Shown here: positions 37,712 through 52,020 of the stretch, one piece after another | Position numbering within the stretch: position 1 is the stretch's first letter | How the letters are laid out: the number at the start of each line of letters is the position of its first letter | From: Otis tarda | Lineage: Eukaryota > Chordata > Aves > Otidiformes > Otididae | DNA length: 64,000 nt | Assembly: GCA_026413225.1 (NCBI GenBank) | Contig: CM048552.1 | Location: 52,281,001 to 52,345,000 of the forward strand | Direction of reading: 5' to 3' | The notes under the pieces: model-generated | What the model was told of the DNA's origin: nothing | The model's input: only the letters and a program-made list of their open reading frames with translations | Databases searched by the model: none | Position numbers and translations under genes: made by a program

Positions 37712-38494
37712 TGTCATGGTTTACATGTTGATGTAAAAAAAGATCCCAAGAGACATCTACCATCCTGTTGTGAGGAACGGCTGCAGACGCCAAGGTCAGT
37801 TCAGAAGGAGGGGGAGGAGTAATGCGGCTCCTGGCCAAGATTCCCCTGCAGCCTGTGGTGACGACCATGGTGGAGCAGGTTGTCCCCCTGCAGCCCATGG
37901 AGGTCCACGGAGGAGCAGAGATCCACTTGGAGCCCGTGAAGGACCCCGTACCGGGGGAGGTGGATGCCTGAAGGCGGCTGTGGCCCGTGGAGGGCCCGCT
38001 GGGACAGCTGTTCTGGAGAGACTGTACTCCGTGGAAGAGAAGACCCATGCCGGAGCAGTTTCACGAAGGACTGTGGCCCGTGGGAGGGACCCCACGATGG
38101 AGCAGGGGAGGAATGTGAGGAGTTCTTCCCCCGACCATGAAGCAGCGGCGTGAAACAACGTATGACGAACTGACTGCAACCCCCATTCCCTCTTCCCCCC
38201 TGTGCCGCTCGGGGGAAGGTAGTAGAGATAATGTTAAGCTTGGGAAGAGGGAGGGGTGGGGGGAGGTTATCTTGTTCTCTGTCTCATTATCCTGCTGTTT
38301 GTAGTAATAAATGAATAGTTTTCCCCAAGTCGAGTCTGTTTTGCCCGTGACGGTAACTTTAAGGATTTCTCCCTGTCCTTATCTCAAACCTCGAGCCGCT
38401 TTTCCTTATATTTTCTCTCCCTGTTCTCTCGGAGGGTGGGGGGAGTGAGAGAGAGACTGCGTAGTCTGGTCCTGATCAGGGCTGAACTACGACA
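37712..38494 (+). mobile_element. Solo LTR of an avian endogenous retrovirus (ERVL-like), 783 bp
   Basis: The LTR begins TGTCATGG and ends CTACGACA, giving the TG...CA termini. It is flanked on both sides by the same five bases, GAAGG (37707-37711 and 38495-38499). A 5-bp target duplication with one LTR and no internal region indicates a solo LTR left by recombination. A polyadenylation signal AATAAA lies at 38306-38311. The 5' half (about 37800-38040) contains degenerate copies of a GC-rich motif around GCAGCCCATGGAGG / GGCCCGTGGAGGG. The ERVL assignment is inferred from duplication size and general appearance. It is opposite in strand to the host gene and has no coding region. Confidence 0.88.
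38306..38311 (+). promoter_or_regulatory. AATAAA polyadenylation signal in the solo LTR
   Basis: Canonical hexamer about 190 bases before the LTR end, in the place expected for the R region of a retroviral LTR. Confidence 0.7.
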
Positions 38495-41400
38495 GAAGGC
38501 TAGTTTGCAGAAGTGCCAGGCTACATCAGAAATCAGCATGAGATACTCTGTGACCATTTTCAGTGGTATGCAAGACTAAGTGCTCTGAAAATCTGAGTTC
38601 TAGCAGTCCTAGACAGGGAAAATCTTGACCTCTACACCACTGCATATCAACCGAGTGTGATAGTATGTGATAGTATTCTTTGACTAGGGCTGCATTAAAA
38701 AACCCCAAACTTGTCTGAAGCAGTCACACGCTTTGAGTTCAAGCACAGTAATGTTTAAATCTCAGAAGAAATTACTGTAAGTTGAAGTCAGCAGAGTCAT
38801 GGTAATTGACTACATGTAACAAGAGTAAAATGCACTAACTTTAGGCAAACATGATTAATTCACATATGTAATGAAAAACACATGAATGTGTAGTTACTGC
38901 CCCTCAGTGGGCATGTGCTACTGACACCTATCATGATGAGCACCCCAGAAATTAAAGTCATTCTGTCTTCAGAGCAGGATATGACGGTATGCCGTAAATC
39001 TACCCTGGAACTAGATGGGAAAAACAGTGTACACTGAATAAAGCCAAAATTATAAGTAAAAGTGAGATTATAAAACGACTGAGTACATCTGAATGTGTAT
39101 TCAAAGTAAGGTCATATATTTCAATTTTTCAGTTCATCCTTGCATGTAAGAAATGACAATTAAGACAATTCTGAATCTTTGCACTACTCTTGTAAAAGGA
39201 TGCACACATACAACAATATGACAGAAGTTTTAGGATTTTAAAACCTAACAAGCTATCAATTAATCAGGAAATACCCATATATATGGTATATGATACTTTT
39301 TCTTCCATCGATAAAGGAATTAATATTCTTCAAGACTTAAGATAGCTTTTCATTTGCTAAAAAATAACTATAAAAGAAAAATGGCCCATCAACAGAGCAT
39401 TATCTGTTAATAAAAAGGTTGATCTTGCCCAATTGATTTTTCATTAAACATAAAAGCTTTTGAACTGACTGTGGTAATCTTCATATGAAGAATATTTCAT
39501 TAATATATATAAAAGCCACTACTAGGATACTCATATTTAGTGATCTGCTATTTTATATGCATATCTGAAGTGCAAAGCAAAAGACACCTCAACATATTTC
39601 AGTAAAACTCTAAACTCTTTTCTAACTCTTGTTTAATTTTGCCATGTGGGTGAAGATTTTCAAATGACAGGAAATTCAATAAATTGAAAATCTGCAGAGA
39701 ATGGAACACTAAGTGCTTTGAGTAATTATAATTTAACCATAATAAGAACGATGTAGTAGATGGAGTAGATGGCCTTCTAAATTTCTCCCTCTTAACATTA
39801 GGTAAAATAAAGTGAAGTTGTCCTTTAAGCCCTTGTCTAACTTTGAGCATGTACCTAATCCTCATAAACTAGATTACTTGCACACTTAGTATCAACTTCA
39901 AATCCTTAATATCAAAGCACTTCAAGTGTTGAGCTTGACCAAGGAAAAAGAACTTAACACATTGACGCATAAAGCCCCAAGACAGAATTCAACTCATCAA
40001 GCTACATAGACTGCAAGGACACTCCATGCTACAGAAATATATTTCTAGGGATCCCTTTCCATCCCACAGGCATAGTAGATTTGACCTAAGCTGGTATGTG
40101 AAAAGGGTATACATAAATGTAGACTGTGCAAAAATGCAGGAATTTGGTAACAATTTCCAAATCCTGAAGTTTAAGCATATTAATAGTTCCAATTAAGTTA
40201 ATGGGATTTCTCATTTTAACGACAGGCTTATGTGTCTCCCTGAATCAATATGCACATGACTCATTCCAAAATGTGACTCACTGTGAAAAACTCATGTACC
40301 AGTTGAAAGAGAAGAGACTGCTAATGAAGGATATAGGAGCCTGCAGGAAAGCAAAACCAAGTGTTAATATTTTTAGAAATATTAAACAGAATTAAAAGCT
40401 TAAGCATATTTACCTTTGCATAAAGTAAAAAAAAAAATCAAAGCAAAGACTAGCATTTCTGGCTTTAAATGTCACAGAAAGAAAATACTGCTTGGAAAAT
40501 AACTACAGAGGCATCTCTGTATTTAACATCCCTATATGATCTGAATGTTATCATATAACATTTGAAAAACTCAGTGCAATGTAATTGCAAAGCAAATCAG
40601 CTGTAAAACATGTATTTTTCTTTTTTTAAAGTTGTGAAAGAGAGGGTGGATAAGTGGGTGGCAGAATGATGAAACTTATAGAAAATACATTATTTGTCAT
40701 GAAATAGAGCAAAAGGAACAGAAATTGAAGTAGGGGAAAAATCAGGTGGTAAGTGAGTAGGTAGAAGTCACCACTTTATTACTCCTCCAGTGCACAGTTT
40801 TTTATTTAGCATACATATTCTCAGTAAAAGTGTGTTACTGAAAACACAGTTATTAATCCATTAACTTGCTGTTGGCTTAATGAAGGACATAAGAGAAAAT
40901 CATACTTGAATAGACAAAGCCAATCTAAAGAGGAATTATATACAGCACTGAGTGAGTAATTTGAAGATGAATAATGGTTAAGAGTGATAATCAAAAGGCC
41001 TTGAAGAAATATCTACAGATCCATCAGTAACAAATCACTAAGTTTGCCATATTGTCACCTAAGAATATAAATATAAAAACAATGCAGTAGAATAGCTGAC
41101 AATCAGTTGAAACGTCTTGACAGGCAAGTCAGTGTGCTACAGAAGTTGAAGGCCTAACTGGAAAAGACCAGTCAAATAGTAATTTACCTTTTGATGTCAG
41201 TAGAACATGCAAGAGCTCAGACTCTTCTAGAGGTATTAGAAAAAAGGATCACACACATCTGATAAGAGATGCAGAATACTATCAACTGGACAACAGCTCT
41301 CAATGTAGCCTGATTTATACGGCAGATAGAAGGAGAATTCAAAATCATCTTCACTACAAAGGCAAAGGTTTTGCTATTGCTGATCGGAAAATTTGCCAGT

Positions 41401-42777
41401 GTGAAGCTCATATACTGCAAGCTGCTGCTTTTTCCTGTCTTACATAATTAAAACAGTGATTTCACTGCAGTTATCTCAGTAAACAGTCCTACCAGAAGAT
41501 TTTGGACAGCGGTTGCTCTTCCTGTGCTAGCTCATCTGTACTGTTCTTTTTGGCTGTGGTTGATGCAATGTAATATGTACAGATCTACAGCAATACAAGC
41601 ACACCTTTATGTTGTTTCCCAGACATACTCCTAGGTATGAAGTGCTAATACTTAAATTCTGTCTTCAGCCAGTCATCATACAGTGTCTTAAAGGTCTGTA
41701 AAATACATATAAACAAGTCAGTAACATGCCTTCATCTATAGCTCCTGTGTAATGCTTTATTTCTTACAAAGTATCTGTGGCTAAATAAGCATTCTGTTAA
41801 AATTATTGAGATTCCTTAAATGAAACACCATTTCAGACAGAGACAAGGGCAAGGTAGTAAATATTCCAGTACCCACAAGGAATCAACTATTAAAAGAAAG
41901 ACAAGCATAGGAATAAAACATTTTTAATTTTAGCATTATTTTTGTCTAAGATTGACAGGCAGTGCTGAGGCTGCTTCTCTGCAGGCTATGAACAGTTCAT
42001 GTTCCAGAGATATTGGGCAGAATACCAATATCAACAGAAATAATAGCAGTAGTAATAATAGAAACTGCTCAATCTGAAATAAATACTGAATGAAGCAAAT
42101 AAAATTGAAGAGCCTTCACTCATGGCACTAAATTGAAACTTATAATAAGTTTAGGAAGGACAGATACCAAGAGAAAAGAAAACAGATGATAAAAAATGGT
42201 GTAAATCATGCAACTCTTACATTCCTCTGGAATAAGTAAAGACACTGCTGTAAAAATGGATGCATACTTGGTCAAGTAACCCTGGTTTCTGTTTCTAATC
42301 TCAATTTAAAAATTTATACCACTGCAGCCATGGGTTTCAGTATATAGCGAAGTTACAGAAAAGCTAAGGGGTGCATCTATAGTACACTGTCGATCTGTGT
42401 TAATTCCATTGGCAAACATTCTCAATGCATAGTAAATATTGGGCAGTTGCCCCTTAACTCTGAATTACTCTTTATCTTATATTTTATAGAGTCATAAGAA
42501 TCTGGGCCTATATATATTTCTGCTGAGCTTATTCACAGGGACTGAAAAATATCTGCCAATATAATGCAATGAAACTATATCATGAGTGGTCAACTACTTC
42601 AAGACTTCAGGACAAAAATACTTAGTCTTTTTAATATGTCAATTGTAAAATAAATGTGCTTGTTGCCGTAGGATAAAACAAAAATGAAATTAAGAATGTA
42701 GTCCAAACAAGTTGCCTAGTATTCTAATTTCAGCTCCAAAACAATTTTTAAAGAAAGCATTCCTTTGTATTAGCTTA
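38495..42777. other. AT-rich intron, nothing strong
   Basis: No repeat that I can name. One 39-base phase-symmetric block at 41188-41226 with good splice sites is listed in the findings as a candidate only. Confidence 0.5.
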
Positions 42778-43290
42778 TCATAGAATCAAAGAATGGTTAG
42801 GGATGGAATGGACCTTCAAAGGTCATCTAGTCCAACTCCCCTGCAAGGAGCAGGGACATCCCCAACTAGATCAGGTTGTTCAGAGCCTCATCCAACCTGG
42901 CCTTGAACATTTCCAGGGATGGGGCTTCCACCACCTCTCTGGGCAACCTGTTCCAGTGTTCTACAACCCTCACTGTTAAAAATTTTTTCCTAATATCCAA
43001 TCTAAATCTACCTCCCTCTATTTTAAAACCACTACTCCTTGTCCTATCGCAACAGGCCCTACTAAACAGCCTCTCCCCATCTTTCTTGGAGGCCCCCTTG
43101 AGGTACTGGAAGATTGCTATAAGGTCTCCCTAGAGCCTTCTCTTCTCCAGGCTGAACAGCCCCAACTCTCTCAGCCTGTCCTCATAAGAGAGGTGCTCCA
43201 GCCCTTTTATCATCTTCGTGGCCCTCCTCTGGACCCTCTCCAACTGATCCATGTCCTTCTTGTGTTGGGGGCTCCAGAACTGGACACAGT
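42778..43290 (-). mobile_element. CR1 LINE, 5'-truncated, about 0.5 kb
   Basis: The 3' repeat is at the left (TCATAGAATCAAAGAATGG). The tail is almost identical to those at 18.4, 59.6 and 62.8 kb (for example TTTTTTCCTAATATCCAATC and CTATTTTAAAACCA). It ends after CAGAACTGGACACAGT. The truncation removes all RT catalytic motifs; only the codons for the last part of the thumb and C-terminal tail remain. Same polarity as the host gene. Confidence 0.94.
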
Positions 43291-46200
43291 TGGGTGGCCA
43301 TTTCACCCTGCGAAATATGGCAGAATGTTTAGCATTACTTGTGCACCTCTTATTAAGAAGTGAAGAAAGGAAACTGGGACTGTTGCTGCTAAGAAAGTAT
43401 CTACTTATTCAACTTCAAAGGAATAATAGAACACAATATAGTCGAAATCATACATTTACACTTATCTTCACCCTTTCACAGATCTTGTAGGGATTCACAT
43501 AGCTCTAATGGATTAGTAGGCTCCATCTTCTGTTTACACCATAGGGATAAAACTATGCTGTTCCCCTCAATACAGAAAACAACTGAGACACATACCCATA
43601 TGGTTGTCACTCTTCTCCTGCATTTTCTATCAGATGGTGATCGTCAGGCTTTACTGTCAGTTCCAAGCTTAATGACTTTACTCTTATACTAATAGAGTAG
43701 ACATTAAATCAGTGTTGACTTTAGGTATGTACAAAAGATATTTATAATTTTTTCCCCTCCAACTATTTCTATCCTGTTGTGTAGGTAGAACACTCATTCA
43801 TTCTAAGGTCACTATGTATTAAAACACAATCAAACCTGCATGGGTACCTGCTGACAACAGTGATAGAGTTCTAGAAATGTTATAGAAATACCTACCTCTA
43901 TAATATACAGAAACATCAAAAGCTAAAAAGTTCTAGAATGACACATTCCTTGTTTAAGATTACAGGATAGAAAAGAGTACATTTTAAAGCATTCTTTCTC
44001 CTTCTTTCCTTATTAACTCAGTTATCTTTCCCCTAGGGTAGATATCTACATATCACTGTGAAAAATAAATCTCCCACATATTCAAGCTCAGGCTTTTAAC
44101 AAACTATCAAAACCAATTTTTCAAGAGAGCAAAAATACATTTTCAGAAATTAAAATCTAATCATACTTAAGTGTTAAAGAAGTTCTTTGTATTCCTTATA
44201 GAATTTGTACATTGTTACACATTCTATTGCTCAAATGCAATAAACCAAACAGATTACTAAAGTTTCACAAACACTTCTCAATCCTTAAATGTTAACACTG
44301 CTAATCTACTCAACAGACATTTGGATCTTCATTAAGTTGCCTCTATGCTGAGGTTCAGGGTCTCTTTGGGTATTCTGCCTAACCTCTAACTGCCACTCCA
44401 GAACACCACAAATTTCTAAGTCCTTTGTCACATCTGCCAGCCCCATGTGGATGTCTCAGCTGCTGACCAGAACACCTCTAGACGTCTATGATTGTGCAAG
44501 TGACTTGAGGGCTTACAGTGGGATTCAGCTGCCAAGCTCAGGTGTCCAGTGTCATTTTAGATACTACAGAGTAGCTGTTGATCCTTAATCACCACTCCTG
44601 GAGGTATGACTGAGCCCACATTAGCCCCATGCAAAAGGCACATGAGATACTTAATGTTAAGGCAGCTAGATCCCACCTCTGGAATTTCAGGACCCCTAAG
44701 GGTGACACTCTGATCAAATAGGGAGAAAATGAATTTTAAGAAAACCAAGGAAGATCATGATGAAAATAACTTTTTGTTCTCTTGCGAGGGAGAAGCGGCA
44801 AACCTGATTCTGGCTGGAACACTGAAGAAAAGTCTGAGGAGAGGAGAAACCCAAGGGCAATACAAGGCAGGAGTCCATGAGAGTTTTGGCAAACCTCTAG
44901 GGAAGGACAGGGCTTGAGGGAAACATCTCTGGTGACTGATATCACAGTAATAGCAAAAGTCATCAGTCTTCCTGATGATCTGGTTTTGTAATAATATGAC
45001 AAAGAGAATTGAGGTTAATATTGCAGAATCATGCGTCTGAGTGGAAATCTTGTGTGCTATCTTCTCTTTCTGTTCTTCAGAAGTGATTGGAATTCCCTCA
45101 GAAGATCCCAAATGAAGTTGAAGACTGTAGCTTAAAAAAAAAAAGGACATTGTGTTGTACACTAGTGCATATTCACAGGATGATGAGCACTGACGGTATG
45201 GAAGAAATGGAGGAGACAAGTGTCCTCCTACGCAAGCCTGGCGAGAGTATCCACAATGGCACAGGCAGCTCAGAGAGTTTTTTTTTTTTTTAAAAAGGCA
45301 CAAATAGGGATGAAAAATAAGGTTCTCTAAAGCACTGAATAACACACACAAAAATATAGTTAATTAAAGCAAATGTATTTCATATTGGGAAGATGATCTC
45401 AAGATCAGTTCTGATAAAGCCCTCAGATCCTGGCTAATCCTGTTGAGATTAGTAGATGTCTTTGGTATTCATTGAAGTATAATGAAACGGAGGTTAGCCT
45501 TCAAATTACATATGCGCTCAGTACTACAACATATGACAATCTGTACTAAAATGATCTGTGTGAAAAAAAAACACAGAAATCTACTATGGCTAATGTAATA
45601 AAACATAGCTGTCCAACAGGATTCTTGAGTAGATAAAATATTACTAATCATTTCCAGAGCACCTCAAGTTTACATATAGCTTTATACCCATACAAACAAG
45701 TTCTTTGATCTTAAAAGCCCATATTATAATTTATATGGAATAAATGCTACATGCATATCTGAGATCCTTATGTAAAAGAAATTTAGCTAAGATGAAAGAG
45801 TCCACAGTAGGGCAAGGAAAGTGATTGGTAGCATGGGAAGATTTACATACAAAATAAACTTGAAAACGCTAGGATTACTTAGTCAGGAAAAAGAAAGCTT
45901 TAAGAAAGAACAAGTTACAGAGGGTGTGCAGAAAATATTTGTTCTTTTCTACTGTGTCCAGTTTTACTATATAAGAATAAATTGAAGTATACACTAGGCA
46001 AACAAGAGAAAATGGCTGTATATACAGCACATGTTCTGCAAAACATAGTAAACCAGGGTCCTTGGGCTAAACAATATAACAGACTGGAGCAAAAGGATTC
46101 GATACATTTAGGACTCACCAGGCAAGCTAAATGCATAACAGCATTCAGAGAGATTCATTTGTCTGCAAGCTACTCTCCTGCAAGTATCTGAGAGTCAAGG

Positions 46201-49198
46201 AATTTGCCACACACATACATAATTGGACAGATGGGTTAAATACTTCAGAAAATCATTCTAGTGGAAAGGTAGGTACGTTTTAAAGCAGGTTAGATGAACT
46301 GGTGGCTTGACCAGCACCTCCGCCTAGTTATACTTTACTCCATGTAATTTAAATCATATTAACTGTTGTCATGTTCTGGGATTTCATATTCTTAAATAAA
46401 AGTGCTGACTATCTCACAAGGTATGTCTACGAAGCACGCTGGAGGACTGTCTAGCAATACTTCTACCAGAAATCGCAGCAGCAGGGAGCTGTAGCTAATT
46501 TGTGGCTGTGAAGTATGCCACCGGGCAAATTATTCTGTGCAGAGTTCCAAAGCTGCTGCTCAGTCTCTCTAACACAGGAATCTTTACAACATTGTACTGA
46601 AGCATAGCAGAACCTATATATTCAAAAAATAACTTATTTTAAGGACTGTAGAATGCATTAAAAATGTCTGAATTCCCCTTGGCTAGGTAAACTACCAAAT
46701 AGAAGGGACAAAAACGTGTGTGAAGTTGGCACATTTCACTCTACTTCTTTGTAATGATCAGCTCATGTTTAGACAGAATTTAGAAAACATTTTGTAAAGT
46801 AGCTTATAGCAAGTATATCATTCTATATTGACCAAGTGGATGCTTGGTGCTGGATATCACATTACAAATGTCTAATGAAAAAAAACAGCACCAACAACAG
46901 TTGTTCTCAGTGGGAAATACCACTATGTGCATTAGAAACTGGGACTAACAGATGGGTTTTAGTGGGGTGGTAGCTTTAAAAACAATTTTTCAAGTTATAT
47001 AATCCTATATTCAGAGAGTGGGTAGACCTTTGCAACAAGGGAATCTTAAAAAGCAAGGTTTACATTTCCTGGGAGAGATGGCCTTCATAGTTTTATTTCC
47101 CACAGAAATGTGAATCAGTATATGCTTGTAAAATGAGATTCATAACTGAACTAGGTCTAAGACTGGAAAAGCAACTTGATACAAAATTCTTGCAGTGTCA
47201 AAATTCGGCAATACATAAATTATCTGTAATTATTATAAAAGCAGAACTAAGTAAAGCAACAACATTCCAAACACTAACCCTCAGTACAATTTTTTTTTCA
47301 TCAAAACTACTTGTAAAACACAGCAAAGCTATATTATCAAACTTAATAAATATTACTATATTAAATAATTTTCAAATTATCTACTTCTCTCCATGGAGTC
47401 CCAAACAATTGTCTTACTATTGCCTAATGAATAAGAAACCAAAATTTGTTCCTGAACGTGTTTTTAATGTATTCTCATTAGTCAGCCATTGTATATACTT
47501 CTGGCTTGCTCATCATCGTCATGTGGAATTTTCTCACTCTGAAAATATTATGAGAAATATATGAGATATTGTTAAAGGCTACCATATCTGATCCAGGACA
47601 GTAATCATTTTATTCCAGCATATTTGGTCACTCTTAGCCATTTTAATATTTCAGCCTGGTCATTATTTATTTAAACATTATGATAAAAAAAAAAAAACAC
47701 CAAAAAAAACCACCCAGTATTATTGAATAATGTTACTAAATTGTTTACCTCAACATTCTTTAGCAAATTCCAGTGATTATTACTTTGTAAAAGATTTTTT
47801 TTGTATGTGTGCTTTTTATCAAAAATAATTGTTCTTCACCTTAGAGGGGAAAAAAAGAAAGAATAGTTGATTTCTAAAGGATCATGTATAAATTTTATTC
47901 ACCTCTAATATATTAATTCTTATCCATCTTTCAGAAACACACAATGCTATCCTTTCAAATGAGCTTCCCTCAGATATAAATAAAACATGATCATAGTTTT
48001 ATTGCCTTTATATACCCTCATCTCCTTGATTTTCTGACATAAGAGAGTAAAAAAGTGAATCTTCTCTTTGAATATGTACTATCACTGTTTTCAGCAACGT
48101 TCATATAAGAAATTTTTAAGTATTTTTTCCCCACTCTCTCTTCGTGTACGCAAGTATTAACTTCCCTTTCTGGATGACAGAAGTAAGCAGAAATTGACAT
48201 TTACATGCCTGTGATGAAATCCAAATCTTTTTCCTGAGACTACACAGAACATTTCTTCATGTTTAAATTTAAATTACTGCTGCCAGTCTTTATCATCTAT
48301 TATATAATCACATTAAATTTAATCAGATATACTGCTGCCACTTCTGTGAAATGCCTCTGTATTGCAGTCACAATCCTACATGTTTTTACTATCTTCAGTT
48401 TTATTTTGTAAGTAAAAAAAAAAAAAAAAATTAAAAAATAAGGGCAACATAAATTTCTCAGTATTTACTCCAGGTAATTAAGTAAAGTCCTTAAACATAT
48501 ACTCTGCTGTTAACAGAACAAAAAGTACTTTCTGGAACTATGTCTTCTTTAATCTAAACTCATGTCACATATACAAAGGCAGTAAGATATTGCATTTGCA
48601 CTTGCAAATCAATAATACAGCTTATGTATCATGCTACCGAACACAACAGCATAAATGTAAAAGTAAACATTGCAAGCAACCACCTACTACACAAGACTAA
48701 AGGAATTGATCTGAAGAAAATATTTCAACTTGCAGCTTCAGATTTAAGTGTATACAGCAGATTACTATTTTAATATTAGTTTTAGTTCAAAAATTCTCAT
48801 GACTTCTCAAAAAGTGCAGAGAATAGTTATTGTGACTAATTGAAAAGAAAACAAGAATGAATTTGAAGAGTATTAAGCAAGTAATGGAAATATATAATAA
48901 ACTTTTGAACACAGAATAAGACTTTTAAGAGTCAGTTTTAACAAAAAAAAAAATACTAAAATAAAACATCAAATTTATGAAAGGAAAAGATTGAGATGTA
49001 TTGTATCCAATACGGACATCTTGCAAATATACAAATACTCTTACACATATGAATATGGAAGTGTGAAGTTCTTAATACCTTATTTTTGGTTTTGTAACCA
49101 CATGCTGTCCAAAGCAAATAAGAAAGTAACATATCATTCTCTGGTATCCATAGAATTTTTTTTTCTTACATGGACAAGAATCTCATACTTCCCTTACT

Positions 49199-49262
49199 TG
49201 GTTTTTGGTTTGTTGGGTTTTTTGTTTGGTGGGTTGTTTTTCTTTTTTTTTTGTGTGTGTGA
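49199..49262. repeat. G/T-rich low-complexity tract
   Basis: GGTTTTTGGTTTGTTGGG followed by T runs and TGTGTGTGTG. It is the complement type of the A/C-rich tracts seen elsewhere in the window. Confidence 0.85.
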
Positions 49263-51993
49263 TTTCTTTTTTCCTTTTTCCAAATTAAGAAACACATAGA
49301 GCAAATACATTGCAATAAGTACAGAATATTTCTGGTTTTAATACAACATTTGGAATACTTTCTTCTCACATAAATAAATACACAGGAACCTCAAACCTGA
49401 CAAGAAACTGGTAATGATGTGATTTAGTACTCCAAGGACAGAGGGATCAAAATCAAAGCAAGTTACTTGCAGGAGCTCAGGAAGATTTCTCACAATGTAC
49501 ACTTTGACATTCTTTTGTTCTTTTTCCTGATACACTTAATTTTTCTGGATCCCTGCTTTGCAAGCTACATATATTTAAATTTTCTTATTTGTTCTTGAAT
49601 TCACATAGATTGTTTGAATACACACTTGATGTGTAACCTCTTTGTTATAATACATCTCTAAATTTAGCCCTGATATTTTACTTTGTAGTTTAAATGTATG
49701 CCATGATATTAAATAAATTTTCCTTTTATAAGAATTACAAGTGTTTGTTTTTTAAGCAGTTTATACTATCAACTGTGTTAAAAATGCACTATTTTAATGT
49801 AGCAATGAAAAAAAGTTAGAAAACTCTTACATAAGATGGCTGCTTTTGTTCTTGAAATTACTGAGCCAGACTGCCATCTATTGGAAAATAAATATTTTTT
49901 TTTAAATTATACTTTTTTTTTTTGTTAAAATTGAAACTACTACAAGTTATTGTCAAAAGCTGGTTTTGCTAGCAATCATAGTTAAGACAGCTTAATTTTT
50001 AAATGGAACTACTTAAGTTAATTAAACTGTGATACAATCAGATTTTCCTACATCTTTTTCCACCTCACGTTTTCTGAAAAATGCTTTGAAGTACAGGTCC
50101 TTTTCTGACTTGCTGAACAATAAGATCCTAGTTATTTGGAGTGAAAGTTTTGTATTTAACAAACATGGAAAAACTGTAATACGTCATCACTGAACAACAC
50201 ACGAATATAAAGCTTTCCCAGCTCACCTGCACAGCAGCTACCAGGGCTTTTCATGCCTTTGCATACATAGGGGAACTAAAAAAATGTATTCAAGTCACAA
50301 TGACCAAAGTGGAAAAAAAAAGGCAGAAAGGAACTGAGAGTAAAAATTTATGAATCCACCATTAACTCTAACTAGTGTACAAACCATTGTGAAAAACGGG
50401 CAATTCCATCTGAAATGATGCCTAGGTGTATAAATGCCTTTTCGGAGCTCTGTCTGAAGTAGCATAACCACCTGCACTTCCATTTGCAAGATTATGTACC
50501 ATCTGGCCTATAATTTTATGGAGACAACGAACAAGAGGTTGTTGTCCAATATCTTATATAACATACATGTTTTAATGACTAGTGAAGATAGACTAAGAAA
50601 CATTGAATTAATATTTTACATGACAGCACATCAAAAGTACATTGACACATGGCTGGAGTTGCAAAATCAAGCACTGAAATTATAAAGTTTCCAATGTAGC
50701 TCTAACTTGACTTTTTACTTTATTCTTTATAATGTACTCTTCAAACAAAAGATCACGTTATTCTCAGCTAACTTTGGGCTATTCAGCAAACAAGCATTCA
50801 CAATTTTCATCCTCTTCGCTAACTGCTCTCCTCATTTAAGAAGCAAACAAAACCCCAAAATTTTCCCAGTTTCCCTTTAAGCTTTTGGAATTGTGTCCTG
50901 TGGGAACATTTTTATTTCTCTCCAGATCTGTTCCTATGCGCTTCTACACTGTTCTTATTCTCCTTGCTTTTACCTACTGCTCTCTTGTACCCTCCTCCTC
51001 CCAGATGTTCATGCCGTCCAGTCCTCAAGATCCCACCCTTCAGTTTTCCTATTCAGCTCTTCCACGTCCTGATGAAACTTAAGAGTCAATATAGAGCTGA
51101 TCAGTAATTTGGAATTAAGGTAACTAAACCCAGAATTTTCATCCAGAAAACTTTTTCAGCTTCACCTAACCTGACTTGTGCAAACTCTGCCTCCTATTCT
51201 ACCTTAAAATACACATGAACTTCTGGTTTTGTTAATGCTTTACATCAGACATCACACACCCGGCCAACAGAAACATAGTAAGTAGTAAAACGTGTAGTGT
51301 TTTCAATGCAAATTTGACAAAAAGAAGGAAGTCCGTTAGTTCAAACATACCAGAACAACTTGCTAAGTGGGCGGATGACTAATTGTCCAATAACTCAGCA
51401 AATGGAAGAATGGATTAAATTCTGTCTTTGGCCTAAGAGTTCCGACCCATAACTTCTTCAAAAGAAAATGTAGTATACTACATGCACTGTATCACTGAGA
51501 AAAAAAATAATGCAAGATATTTGAGGTCAGAAAAGGAACAGAATTTGGTAGTGAACAGGGAGTCCTAAGTCCTGCTCTCTGGATTGCACTGGTATTTTTC
51601 CAGTTGTTGTAAAATCCAGAAAGGATACCGGAGGGGATCAATAGGCTGATGATCAGTCCTTTTGTTTGGGAGACTATAAATGCAATATTAAACCTCACGC
51701 TTATGCTACAGAGAGAAATGAACCTTACTCTTCCACTTTCCAGATGAAGACTTTTACTGCTAAGTTACTACATTAAAAAGCAGACATCCCCACTATCCTT
51801 ACACTAAACAAAAACAGTAGGGCTTGCTCTTTCAAACAAAGAGGTTGGCACTTTAATTCAGGACTGCAGAAAGAACTGTCTTTCTAGGATCCACAGCCTG
51901 TAATTCTCTCCTGAATCTATCTAATCCTTATTTAGCCAGAGCAGTACCACAGGTGATTTGGCCCTCTTCAAAAGAACTAGTTGTTAAAAAGAA

Positions 51994-52020
51994 GGGGGGG
52001 GGGGAGAAGAGAGAGAGAGA
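51994..52020. repeat. G11 run followed by (GA)n
   Basis: Eleven consecutive G residues, then GAAGAGAGAGAGAGAGA. Purine-only on the plus strand. Confidence 0.95.

Noticed and set aside
37770-38179. Open frames of about 127 codons on both strands
   Set aside because: They lie inside the solo LTR and are kept open by its GC-rich internal repeats; no retroviral protein similarity.
47133-47564. 143-codon plus-strand frame
   Set aside because: Composition is that of AT-rich intron (Ile/Leu/Lys/Phe) with no motif; the length is unusual but unsupported.
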